The notes under the pieces are model-generated. The model ran no database searches, had not been told where the DNA came from, and was given only the letters and a program-made list of their open reading frames with translations. Source: an uncultured Desulfobulbaceae bacterium (GTDB lineage: Bacteria; Desulfobacterota; Desulfobulbia; Desulfobulbales; CALZHT01). Taken from it: a DNA stretch of 48,012 bases. The position numbers and the translations under genes are program-made. The DNA is taken from contig CALZHT010000055.1 in the NCBI GenBank assembly GCA_945787445.1, positions 1 through 48,012 of the forward strand, given 5' to 3'. Positions within the stretch are counted from its first letter, which is position 1; each line of letters begins with the position of its first letter. Shown piece by piece: positions 25,706 through 34,181 of the stretch.

Positions 25706-28700
25706 ATGTCAACATTATTTAGGGTTGAATCAAAAGATATAGAAGGTCTAAATGACCTTCAATTGACAAAATTATTGAAATTGTTGCTTCATCTTGAGGC
25801 CAGGAGTGCCGGTATTGCGGAAAGAGCGGTAGAAGTGGCTCTAAATATCAATGTTCGAGATGGGGGGGAGGACGGGAGAATTCAGTGGTCCGGTGACCCT
25901 ATACACACCGACTTCCTTCCACATAATTTTATTCAGTTTCAAAATAAAGCTACCAATATGGGGCCTGCCGATTGTGCGAAGGAAATAACTAATACTGATG
26001 GGTCAATGAAGCATCTTGTCGAGGAAGTACTCGATAACGGTGGCGCATATATTCTTTTCACAACACAAGAACTAAATAAAGATCAGAAAAAAAATGAAAG
26101 AATAGCAAAGATCAGAAAAAAACTGGAAGAATTAGGCAAAGGATATGCGCATACAGTAATGATCGATATTTATGACGCTTCCAAAATTGAAGGCTGGGTG
26201 AATAAGTTCGTACCAGCAATTGTAGCAGTGTTGAATTGGGTCGGGAAACCCCTTGAGCGTGGACTTAAAACTTGGGAAAACTGGAGTCAGCACCCCGAAT
26301 ACCATCGATTTCGTTTTGTGGTTGATGAAAATAGAGCGGCTGCAATAAAAAGTTTGAGGAGTCTGTTGAACCTCAGACAGAAGTGCGCAAGAATTATCGG
26401 CCTTTCTGGCCTTGGAAAAACAAGATTAGCATATGAGTGCTTTAAAGATTCTGAGGAAATTGATGATCTGCAGATTCGGGTTGTGTATTTGAATGCCAAT
26501 GCAAATTCAGCGGCGCTCGGTTTGGTGAGTGATTGGATACAGTGCGGTTTGGAAGGAATAGTAGTCGTTGACAATTGCGATATCTCCTTGCATGACAAAT
26601 TACATAGAGAGGTTCAGAGATTTGACAGCAAACTCAGCCTGTTGACGCTGGATTACAATCTTGACCGTGCTAGCCAGACTGAAATTATTCACCTGAAAAA
26701 ATTACCAGATAAACTTATCAAAGAAATGTTAGAGCCCGTTTATGGAAGAGAAATTCATGACTTAGATCGAATAATTTCTTTTGCTCAGGGATTTCCTCAA
26801 ATGGCTGTTTTGCTTGCTGATGCCCGTTTAGATAGAGAGCCAGAAATGGGACGGTTAACTGATGATGAGTTGGCGTCTAAATTATTATGGGGTGGACGTA
26901 TTCCGTCAAAAGATGATGAGAATGTTTTGCGAGGGTGCTCTCTCTTTGATCGTTTCGGTGTTGAAGAGGAGGTTGCGATTGAGTATCAATTTATAGCGGA
27001 TGTGGTTGTTGGTACTGATCTGGACAGGTTTTATAGTTGCCTAAAAAGGTTTGAAGAAAGAGGGCTCATCGATCGGCGGGGGCGTTTCGCACGACTTGTA
27101 CCTAAACCGCTTGCAATTAGGCTTGCGGCTGAATGGTGGTGTAGAACTCGACCGGAGAGGCAAATTGAGATTATTCAATCAGAAATGCCAGGAAACCTAA
27201 TAGAGAGTTTTTGTAATCAAATTTCCCGCCTTGATTTTCTCCCAGAGGTAAAAGCACTTACTGAAAAATTATGTGGGGCGCAAGGCCCTTTTGGACAAGC
27301 GGAAGTGATCCTGTCTAACCGGGGTTCACGTCTCTTCCGCTCTTTGGTCGAGGTGAATCCCGAAGCAACTAGTAGAGTTCTCTCAAAAATACTCAAACAA
27401 TATAGTAATGAAGAATTATTCAATATTAGTGGTGACGTTCGTAGAAATCTTGTTTGGGCATTGGAAAAATTATGTTTCCACGAAGCATGCTTCGAGGAAT
27501 CGGCGAATTCTCTTCTGTTGTTAGCTTCTTCTGAAAACGAAAGTTGGGGTAATAACGCTACAGGTATTTTTAAGCAGTTGTTCAGAACTTTTTTGTCTGG
27601 GACCGAGGCACCGCCAACTTCGCGTCTACGGGTGATAGATAATGCTCTTAATAGCGATGGAGACACAGTAAGGGTATTAGCAGTCTCAGCACTTGAAGAA
27701 GCAATATGCACTTATAGTGGAGCTCGGTCAATAGGTGCTGAATACCAAGGAAGTGGTGAACCTCTTAAAGAATGGCGACCTAAAATTTGGAGTGAAGTTT
27801 TTAATTATTGGGAACAAGCGCTCGGACGATTGAGTAACTTAGTGACGGAGCGTGATCCTCTAGCTCTTGATGCAAAATCAGCCATTGCCAGAAATATTCG
27901 AGGTCTTATGCAATATGGTCGGGTTGAGGTACTCGATAATATAATAAAGAAATTTGTGGTTAAAGATGGCCCGCTTTGGCCGGAAGCACTTCAGAGTATC
28001 AAAGATGTCCTTCAATATGATGCTGATAAGATGCCAGATGATGGTAAAAATAAACTTTTTGAGTGGATGGCTCTGTTAACCCCAAGTGAATTGAGTGATA
28101 AACTAAACCTCATTGTCTCAAACCCATCTTATGAGCATGAAGAGGGAGAAGATGGGCACTACGTGAATGTTTCTGCAATTAATGCTAAAAAACTGGCTCA
28201 AGAATTAGCTTCAAACTTGTCAAGTATTCTTCCTTTTCTAGAAAATCTATTACATGGGGAGCAACGCCAGGCATATTGGTTTGCGAAAAATTTAGTGGAG
28301 GCTTCTGGGAACTGGGAGCCTCTTTTATCTAAAACAATAAGCGAAGTAGAAACCATTGATGAGCCAAATATCAGCTTATTACTCGGGATTCTAAACGGTA
28401 TTTTCTACCTGGATTCTTCTCAGTGGGAAGCAATTGTTGATAGTTTTACGGAATCAGAAAAGTTAATCCAGTTCTTCCCGTATGCAATAACCTCAGGCAA
28501 AGTAACAATTAATCAGCTCGATCGTTTAATCGAGCTTATAGGTCAGGATAAAATTGATGCAGTTAGCGCCAATAACTTAGTCTATGCGAGACCACTTGAA
28601 CATCTTACGTATGAAAATGTTTCTCAGTTTGTTGAAAACATGGCTTCGATATCAGAAAAGGCTGCCTGGGTGGGGCTCGATATACTTTTTATGTTTTGCC

Positions 28701-29467
28701 ATAGTGACTCAGAGAGGTGGGACGCATGCAAATCTACTTTCAGAAAAATTCTCGTCAAGTTGCCCTTTGATAAAGTCTATAAAAAACAGGGGCAACTCAA
28801 TATGTATCACTGGCATGATACCACAAAAAAATTATTGCAGGATGATGATGCACTTTTTGCCGTTGCTTTAACTAGAAAGATTGTCGAAAGCTGTTCAGAC
28901 AAGTTAAGTTTGGGGGATTTGTGGCACTACATTCACCCGGTAATAAGAATATTATTTAAACAATATGGGAAAGATGTTTGGCCAATTATTGCCGAGGCTA
29001 TCAAGGAAGCTGATCCTCTTGACCAATATAGGTTAATGCAGCTTCTGGACTCTGGGAATTCGTTTGACAAGAAATCTCCAAGTGTTTTGGCTGACCTTGA
29101 TACTGGTTTACTGCAAGAATGGTGTTTTCAAGAACCTGAAATGGCACCAGAATTTGTGGCCAGGGCAACAGATGTGCTGTTAGAGGAAGGAGAAAAGTAC
29201 TATGTTTCTCCAAGAGCTAAATTCTTAATAGATAATTTTGGGGATAATGAACATGTTTTATCTGCTTTATCCGCAAATATGTCTTCTTTTGGTTGGAGCG
29301 GCTCTCTAGTTCCATATTTACAGAAAGAGGTAGAAGCTCTTCAGTTTTTAAAAGAACATAAAAAAACGAGTGTTAGGTCTTGGGCCAAAAGAAGAATTGA
29401 TTACCTCAACAAAATGATAGAGCGAGAAAAGCGCCGCGATGAAGAACATGATTGGGGTATTCATTAA
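25706..29467 (+). CDS. Nuclease-STAND NTPase-helical repeat protein, probable anti-phage defence
   Basis: 1253 residues from the ATG at 25706, chosen because GAGGG lies eight bases upstream; an ATG at 25691 has none. Residues ~1-170: D52-GGED-G57 followed by FIQFQNKAT (Q79-x-K81), the D..QxK pattern of a PD-(D/E)xK restriction-type nuclease. Residues ~190-370: STAND/AP-ATPase core with P-loop GLSGLGKT (232-239) and Walker B GIVVVDNCD (284-292). Then a winged-helix segment (FEERGLIDRRGRFARLVPKPLA). Residues ~450-1250: long all-helical repeats ending in a coiled, basic tail. This is the layout of Avs-type defence proteins: effector, NTPase switch, target sensor. Codon use is much richer in A/T than in the flanking core genes. 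It is a single gene with no partner. Family and function are inferred; I cannot tie it to a named Avs type. Confidence 0.72.
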   Translation: MSTLFRVESKDIEGLNDLQLTKLLKLLLHLEARSAGIAERAVEVALNINVRDGGEDGRIQWSGDPIHTDFLPHNFIQFQNKATNMGPADCAKEITNTDGSMKHLVEEVLDNGGAYILFTTQELNKDQKKNERIAKIRKKLEELGKGYAHTVMIDIYDASKIEGWVNKFVPAIVAVLNWVGKPLERGLKTWENWSQHPEYHRFRFVVDENRAAAIKSLRSLLNLRQKCARIIGLSGLGKTRLAYECFKDSEEIDDLQIRVVYLNANANSAALGLVSDWIQCGLEGIVVVDNCDISLHDKLHREVQRFDSKLSLLTLDYNLDRASQTEIIHLKKLPDKLIKEMLEPVYGREIHDLDRIISFAQGFPQMAVLLADARLDREPEMGRLTDDELASKLLWGGRIPSKDDENVLRGCSLFDRFGVEEEVAIEYQFIADVVVGTDLDRFYSCLKRFEERGLIDRRGRFARLVPKPLAIRLAAEWWCRTRPERQIEIIQSEMPGNLIESFCNQISRLDFLPEVKALTEKLCGAQGPFGQAEVILSNRGSRLFRSLVEVNPEATSRVLSKILKQYSNEELFNISGDVRRNLVWALEKLCFHEACFEESANSLLLLASSENESWGNNATGIFKQLFRTFLSGTEAPPTSRLRVIDNALNSDGDTVRVLAVSALEEAICTYSGARSIGAEYQGSGEPLKEWRPKIWSEVFNYWEQALGRLSNLVTERDPLALDAKSAIARNIRGLMQYGRVEVLDNIIKKFVVKDGPLWPEALQSIKDVLQYDADKMPDDGKNKLFEWMALLTPSELSDKLNLIVSNPSYEHEEGEDGHYVNVSAINAKKLAQELASNLSSILPFLENLLHGEQRQAYWFAKNLVEASGNWEPLLSKTISEVETIDEPNISLLLGILNGIFYLDSSQWEAIVDSFTESEKLIQFFPYAITSGKVTINQLDRLIELIGQDKIDAVSANNLVYARPLEHLTYENVSQFVENMASISEKAAWVGLDILFMFCHSDSERWDACKSTFRKILVKLPFDKVYKKQGQLNMYHWHDTTKKLLQDDDALFAVALTRKIVESCSDKLSLGDLWHYIHPVIRILFKQYGKDVWPIIAEAIKEADPLDQYRLMQLLDSGNSFDKKSPSVLADLDTGLLQEWCFQEPEMAPEFVARATDVLLEEGEKYYVSPRAKFLIDNFGDNEHVLSALSANMSSFGWSGSLVPYLQKEVEALQFLKEHKKTSVRSWAKRRIDYLNKMIEREKRRDEEHDWGIH

Positions 29468-29669
29468 TAGGAAATAGTGTCTGGCTGGAAAAATGGGTAT
29501 TTTTGTAAGAATAAAAAATATGATTAGCTCCCTACTTTTTGACCATGAAGAAAGTCAACATATCTATATTAAATCTTGTCCGGAGCATTTGAAATATTCT
29601 GACTGAGATGTTTGAGTATTATCAATGCAAGAAATTAATCCCACCAGTTTTTCTTTCCAATGAAAAGGG

Positions 29670-29697
29670 AAAGGCCTCGGAGAAAAACAAGGCCTTT
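29670..29697 (+). terminator. Hairpin after the STAND gene
   Basis: AAAGGCCT and AGGCCTTT pair around a 12-base A-rich loop about 200 bases past the stop codon. The T-run is short, so this is a weak terminator candidate. The surrounding 29468-30257 is otherwise non-coding: A+T-rich, with an inverted pair (CAGGTCTTGAAAAAT at 29822 against ATTTTTCAAGTCCTG near 30005) and one element end at 29863. Confidence 0.4.
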
Positions 29698-29862
29698 GAA
29701 TGATAGCAGTAATGACAACAAATGCTGTCCCTTTTATAATAAGTGATTGATTTTGGTTTATTATGAAACTTAATGTCCTCTAAATGAAAAAAATGTCGAC
29801 CGTTAATAGACTCCTAAAAAACAGGTCTTGAAAAATTAGATTTCCACAATTCAGTAAGTGTT

Positions 29863-29884
29863 GGGGTCAGGTCTTGCAATATAA
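29863..29884. mobile_element. Solo element end GGGGTCAGGTCTTGCA, copy 1
   Basis: GGGGTCAGGTCTTGCA followed by ATATAA, matching 32679-32700 in the same orientation with one difference. Its form (GGGG start, then a TATAA stretch) resembles the terminal repeat of the Y1 transposase element at 30629, so I read it as a solo end of a related element whose body is gone. Confidence 0.5.
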
Positions 29885-30257
29885 GATTTCTTGTTATCAT
29901 AAGAGGAGTTTACTCCAATTTTTTCATAATTTCTCTTGTTAAATACGGTGGTTATCCAATAGGTTTCAAAAATGGCTAATGTTAGGAAGAATAAAATACA
30001 AAAATGATTTTTCAAGTCCTGCCTTCAAATCCTAATTCGATTTGGGGTAGATGGAAATTGCCGGAAGTTGTCATGATTACTCCTTGCAACACCTATCCAA
30101 ATCTCATATATTCCTAACCGGAAAGTATACTTCTTAAATTAATCTCCAAAAAGAACGGCTTGCGAAGGCGGTTCAGGCCAACTGGAGTTTTGACAGAGGC
30201 TCTGCGCCGTAAAAATCCTTAATTTGTTATGATTCAGGAAAAACAAATCCGCCTTAA

Positions 30258-30545
30258 ATGACCATTTCAACATTCAATCATATTGAAGCTTTGTTTTGGT
30301 GGGTTATCGCGGGAACGATTTTTATTAGATCAAGAAATATTGGCCAAAGTAGCAAAAGAATTGCCTATATATCAGGAAAGGTATTTATTCTATTTGGGAT
30401 TACAGATTTAATTGAGGCAAAAACTGGCGCTTGGTGGAGTCCACTGTGGCTATTTTTTATAAAAGCAGGTTGTGTCCTGACTCTCGCATATTGTTTTTTC
30501 AAATATAAGGAGATACAAAAGTCTGACAATGGGCCAAAGAAATAA
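30258..30545 (+). CDS. Small membrane protein
   Basis: 95 residues with three likely spans: HIEALFWWVIAGTIFIRS, IAYISGKVFILFGITDLIEA and LWLFFIKAGCVLTLAYCFF, then a basic tail. It resembles short multi-span proteins of unknown function; an amphipathic start and TG(A/W)WWSPLW between spans 2 and 3 are notable. AGGA lies too far upstream (about 20 bases) to be a good ribosome site, so expression is uncertain. It sits alone between the STAND gene and the Y1 transposase element. Confidence 0.55.
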   Translation: MTISTFNHIEALFWWVIAGTIFIRSRNIGQSSKRIAYISGKVFILFGITDLIEAKTGAWWSPLWLFFIKAGCVLTLAYCFFKYKEIQKSDNGPKK

Positions 30546-30628
30546 ATGTATTTTGCAATATTAACTCCTCTACTTCTCTGTTTTGGCTGGTTTCTTATGC
30601 CCTATACATTCCTGTCTTTGGGCAATAG

Positions 30629-31721
30629 GGGACGTACTTCAGATTATAAGTTTCTATCGTCAACGATTGTATAATTCTTTTCTTCCGCTAATTTTCTTCC
30701 CCGGTCCACTGCTGAACTCACAGCCGGTTGCGATATCCCAAGCCTCTGGGACAGCCAGGCCTGGCTCAAACCCAACTCACTTGTCACCCAGAAACACAGT
30801 AAACTTCGCGCTGCAACAGTTTGCCTTTTTTTCCCACTGGCCAGTACATCACTTGAAGATATCTTCAGAAGATCTGTAATTTGTTCCACCACTTTGTCAA
30901 AGTCAACACCCTGGGCCTGCAGCAGAAATTTCCTTTCCATTTTTTCCACGGATTTTCGAAGAACTTCCTCGACAAAATCATCATCGCCAAGAATGCGCTC
31001 ATCCCCTTTCTGATACGCCTTGGCCCTGCGAAGTTCCCTTACCGCTGCCCAGCCTCCATGACTGCGAATCAAGCCGCCTCCAATAAGATCTTTTCGCCTG
31101 CCCATGGCAATTCCATCCTGGACATACAACTGGTAACCTGATCGCGCTGCCGACAACCTGGAACCAAACAGAGAAAGCACATGATCGGTATCCTGCCATT
31201 CCCGTGCAACCTTGCCCATGATGGCGCTGTGGCCGCAAAATGGGTAGCTCTGCAACTCTTGGTAGTTTTTGACCAGTTTAGCACGTAACGGATTGAGATG
31301 AATGTAACGGACCAGTTCGAGCAGATAGACATCTTCCTGACAGAGTATGGATTTATAACGGTTCTGGAAAAGATGGCCGCTACGGCGGTAGCGCCGATTA
31401 AAGTATATCGCATATCCGGTTAATAATCGGCGCATAACGGATGAGATCGGCGTGGAGCCGGTTCGCAGAAGGAGATGAAAATGGTTCGGGATTAAGGACC
31501 AGGCAAAACAGGGTGTTTGCGTGTCAGAAAGAATAGCGTCAAGGCGCTCAAGAAACTTGCCCCGGTCCGTGTCATCTTTGAAAATTTTCTTCCGCTCGAT
31601 GCCCCTGACTATGATATGATGAAGCGCACCAGGAGCATCGATTCTCGATTTGCGTGGCATGTGTCAGTATTATCAAAATCAGACACTGAATGCAAGAAAC
31701 TTATAATCTGAAGTACGTCCC
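30629..31721 (-). mobile_element. REP-associated Y1 transposase element
   Basis: A 1.1-kb unit with perfect 27-bp inverted ends at 30629-30655 and 31695-31721, starting GGGACGTACTTCAGATTATA. The only gene is the Y1 transposase, whose TAA stop is inside the left end. Flanks beyond the ends share an ATAGG/ATAAG-like stretch, but no clear target duplication is visible, as expected of Y1 elements. It appears complete. Confidence 0.8.
30644..31660 (-). CDS. REP-associated tyrosine (Y1) transposase
   Basis: 338 residues. N-terminal Y1_Tnp (IS200-like) domain: PRKSRIDAPGALHHIIVRG start, the HUH pair H60-F-H62 in PNHFHLLL, and LLELVRYIHLNPLRAKLV with the likely catalytic Tyr119. The C-terminal third adds a DnaA/Trp-repressor-like helix-turn-helix (LGLSQAWLSQRLGISQPAVSS), typical of RAYT proteins. 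HUH Y1 enzymes cut and join single-stranded DNA using hairpins near the element ends. It is intact, so it could act on the REP-like palindromes elsewhere in this genome. Coding runs to within 70 bases of the right inverted end. Confidence 0.9.
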   Translation of the reverse strand: MPRKSRIDAPGALHHIIVRGIERKKIFKDDTDRGKFLERLDAILSDTQTPCFAWSLIPNHFHLLLRTGSTPISSVMRRLLTGYAIYFNRRYRRSGHLFQNRYKSILCQEDVYLLELVRYIHLNPLRAKLVKNYQELQSYPFCGHSAIMGKVAREWQDTDHVLSLFGSRLSAARSGYQLYVQDGIAMGRRKDLIGGGLIRSHGGWAAVRELRRAKAYQKGDERILGDDDFVEEVLRKSVEKMERKFLLQAQGVDFDKVVEQITDLLKISSSDVLASGKKRQTVAARSLLCFWVTSELGLSQAWLSQRLGISQPAVSSAVDRGRKLAEEKNYTIVDDRNL

Positions 31722-31931
31722 TTATCCTCCTCTTATCCTCCCCCCCAACGGTGTCCAAAGATTCAAATAGAAACCCGTGAAATTTGTATGATAAATGGCC
31801 CACAGAGCCGTTTTGGCAGGTGCTGAAACGAGGAGATCTTTTTGGGATAGTATTGCAATAATATACTGAAAATATTGAAATAAATGGCAAATAAAGCTTG
31901 ACTTTGAAGTGGGGGCGGAAAAATTTTTTAT

Positions 31932-32735
31932 ATGACTACAAGACCCCCTACATCAAAGACGGTATTCGGGAAGTTGATTCAGCCATTAACTGGCCTGGTT
32001 CAACAATGCAATCACAAACGAAAATGTAACACCCTGACTGATCAGGAGTGGATCGAAACGGGATTATTGAGAACTTTGTCCCAAGAGCCAAGTGGAAGAG
32101 CATTTCTTCAAAAGCTGTTCGATTCAGGAAGATCTATTGTAAAACGGAGCCTTTTCTTTGAAACGCTTAAAAGCAAACGGCGATTAAAGTTATGCCGGGA
32201 GGTCAGCCTTTCCTTATATGAAAAAACGAAGATAAATAATCGGCAGACAGATCCTTTTGAACGGTTAGCAGAGCTTGACGGATATGACATTTATGCTGGA
32301 GATGGCCATTATCATGCAGCTGCCGTCCACGATGAAAAGAAGTCCGGGAAGAAATACCCAACACAGCATTTTTATACTGTCGATTTGCGAACCCATACTT
32401 TGAGGCATTTAACATTAGCCGATACGAGTGGCACCCGAAAAAGAGAGCATGATACACGCGCCCTTAAACGTCTTGATATTGAAACTCTTCGTCAGTCAGC
32501 CCCGAAAGGTCGAAAGGTGATCTATGTGTGGGATAAAGCCGGCATCGATTTCTTGCAGTGGTTTAAATGGAAACATGCCGGCGGGATTTATTTTGTCAGT
32601 CGAGAGAAAAAGAACATGGAATTAATGGTCATGGCCGAGTTGGGTTACGATAAAAAAGATCCAATTAACACAAATCCTGGGGTCAGGTCTTGCAGTATAA
32701 CATTTACAGTAGTTTCATGGGCTCACCGAAAGTAA
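31932..32735 (+). pseudogene. IS4-type DDE transposase, 3'-truncated
   Basis: 267 residues remain of a protein normally about 400 long. The N-terminal region (TVFGKLIQPLTGLVQQC) and the first two acidic motifs are visible: LDGYDIYAGDGHYHAAAV (first Asp) and KVIYVWDKAGIDFLQWFKW (second Asp). Homology stops near residue 247, exactly where GGGGTCAGGTCTTGCA begins at 32679; the last ~18 codons are read-through of that element end. The catalytic Glu and the C-terminal part are missing, so it is inactive. The left end of the IS may lie near 31740 (CCCCCAACGGTGTCC); no matching right end is seen. Confidence 0.8.
32679..32700. mobile_element. Solo element end GGGGTCAGGTCTTGCA, copy 2
   Basis: GGGGTCAGGTCTTGCAGTAT followed by AACATTT. 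It breaks the IS4-type transposase frame. Same orientation as copy 1 at 29863. Only one end is visible and no transposase accompanies it. Confidence 0.5.
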
Positions 32736-32773
32736 ACCTATCTCCCTAAAGGTTTGACAGGATAGGAGTCAAC

Positions 32774-32876
32774 ATATCTAAGAATAGCGTTTCATCAATA
32801 ATTGCAAATGGATATGTCTTTATCCCCAACATCTGCTATACGCGCAACAATTGATAAAACGCTATTCTTAGATATA
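32774..32876. repeat. Short inverted-repeat element (about 100 bp)
   Basis: ATATCTAAGAATAGCGTTT at the left is matched by the inverted AAACGCTATTCTTAGATAT at the right, extending to about 25 paired bases with one mismatch. About 40 bases lie between the arms. Small MITE-like element or large hairpin. The rest of 32736-33068 contains nothing else I can support. Confidence 0.7.
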
Positions 32877-33068
32877 AAAACCAAGTGTTGATTTTTGTCA
32901 GGTCGAATTTGAATCACGACAATTCATTTTACCTGCAAAGTCTTGAAACCGGTTTGGCCTTTCCACTTGTTTTGTATTTATAATAAAGGCGAACTTGTGT
33001 TAAAATTAACAACTATCATACTATTATGAATTAATTGACGATAAGTTTCGTAATTACTGGAGGGGTAT

Positions 33069-33380
33069 ATGGTTGAACAGGATACAGAAAATTTATCTGA
33101 AGATACTGAAGCAGAAATAATGGGTGACACCACACCAGTGGATTCAGAAAGCCATGCCGAAGATGGTGGTGAGCAGGAGAAAGGGAGTGTATCTCCCAAA
33201 GATTTTCGAGAAATAAGCTATTTCATCTTATTCATCGCGGCTGTTTTCGTGATCAACGCCATGGAGACCGGCAGCTACCGCACTCCATGGCCGGTTGCCA
33301 TAGCCGTCAGCGCGGCAGGCTTAGGTCTTTATGGATATTCCTGGTATAAGGAATCAGTGAACAAAAAACAACAGACATAG
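33069..33380 (+). CDS. Small acidic membrane protein
   Basis: 103 residues. The N-terminal ~55 residues are strongly acidic and unstructured (EDTEAEIMGDTTPVDSES). Two spans follow (YFILFIAAVFVINAM and PWPVAIAVSAAGLGLYGYSW) and a basic tail (KESVNKKQQT). By the positive-inside rule the tail is cytoplasmic. No family recognised. The ATG at 33069 has GGAGGGG eight bases upstream, and a strong terminator closes the gene, so it is probably a true single-gene unit. Confidence 0.72.
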   Translation: MVEQDTENLSEDTEAEIMGDTTPVDSESHAEDGGEQEKGSVSPKDFREISYFILFIAAVFVINAMETGSYRTPWPVAIAVSAAGLGLYGYSWYKESVNKKQQT

Positions 33381-33450
33381 CCAGATTTCTAAGTCAACTG
33401 CTTTTAACAATCAGATTTGATAAGCAGATTCCCAAACAGCTTTCGAGGTA

Positions 33451-33493
33451 AAAAAAACCCGACCGAGCAGAACTTTGCTCAGTCGGGTTTTTT
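33451..33493 (+). terminator. Rho-independent terminator
   Basis: AAAAAACCCGACCGAGC, an 8-base loop and GCTCAGTCGGGTTTTTT form a near-perfect stem with T-run; the A-run on the other side makes it usable for the minus-strand FmdB gene as well. Confidence 0.9.
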
Positions 33494-33535
33494 GTATTCT
33501 GTTTGTCGGCCACCCGGGCCGTTCTGAGGTTATTT

Positions 33536-33754
33536 TCAAGAGAATCCGGATTTAGAGGAACAGCCGGACAGGGCTCCTGCAGGTATGGAACCGGCGGATG
33601 AAGAACTCAGCCTGTAGCTTGAAGCGGAAATTGCTTTTTTAACGTTCTTGCTTCCACATTTCCGGCAGGTAACACTGCATTCTTCGGATGATGAAAGAAC
33701 CAGCTTTTCAAAAAGTGTTTTGCAATCCTGACATTTGTATTCAAAAATCGGCAT
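33536..33754 (-). CDS. FmdB family zinc-ribbon protein
   Basis: 72 residues from the ATG at 33752-33754 (GAGG upstream), since MPIFEYKC is the invariant family start; the frame extends five codons further. C-x2-C pairs in YKCQDCKTLF and TCRKCGS bind one zinc. The Ser-rich, Gly-rich C-terminus (SSSSAGSIPAGALSGCSS) is typical. The family is a putative regulatory or accessory protein whose role is poorly known. Confidence 0.9.
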   Translation of the reverse strand: MPIFEYKCQDCKTLFEKLVLSSSEECSVTCRKCGSKNVKKAISASSYRLSSSSAGSIPAGALSGCSSKSGFS

Positions 33755-33783
33755 AGTTGGAAACCTCACAAAGTGTTTTTTTG

Positions 33784-33966
33784 TAGGAGTCTGTCGGATT
33801 ACTCTGTTTTATTACGATTGGCTGCAAATTTCGTGTTCTGCGTTGCCAAGCTCAAAATCTCCTCAACATAGCTACGGCTATGCTTCCGGGGATTTTGAGC
33901 TTGTCGCCTTGCTCACAAAATTTTCGCTCGATCTCATGACAAACTGAGTTCTCCGACAGGCTCCTA
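33784..33966. repeat. MITE-like element with TAGGAGYCTGTCGG ends
   Basis: About 183 bases with 26-bp imperfect inverted ends (TAGGAGTCTGTCGGATTACT against the inverted TAGGAGCCTGTCGGAGAACT). The centre is a long hairpin, CTCAAAATCTCCTCAACATA pairing with the inverse of TATGCTTCCGGGGATTTTGAG around CTACGG. It lies just upstream of FmdB, so it probably touches that gene's promoter. The remaining 33967-34181 has no supported gene. Confidence 0.8.
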
Positions 33967-34181
33967 GTGGTTTTATTGATTAAGGTTAAGAAAATTATTA
34001 ATTAATAATATATCTAATGCTCGGCTTTGTCCAGAGCTGATTAGAAATTTGTAATATATAATATTGGTGATTCGTCTGTCAATTAATCAATCAACTCTTG
34101 ATAACCGGAACATCCTTGTGATAATGGTATACATCACATAGCACACAAAGAACAGGAAACCTTACCATAAGGGAGCAGGGC

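Noticed and set aside
29553-32782. AGTCAACATATCTA shared by 29554 and 32767
   Set aside because: 14 A/T-rich bases without extended similarity; likely chance.
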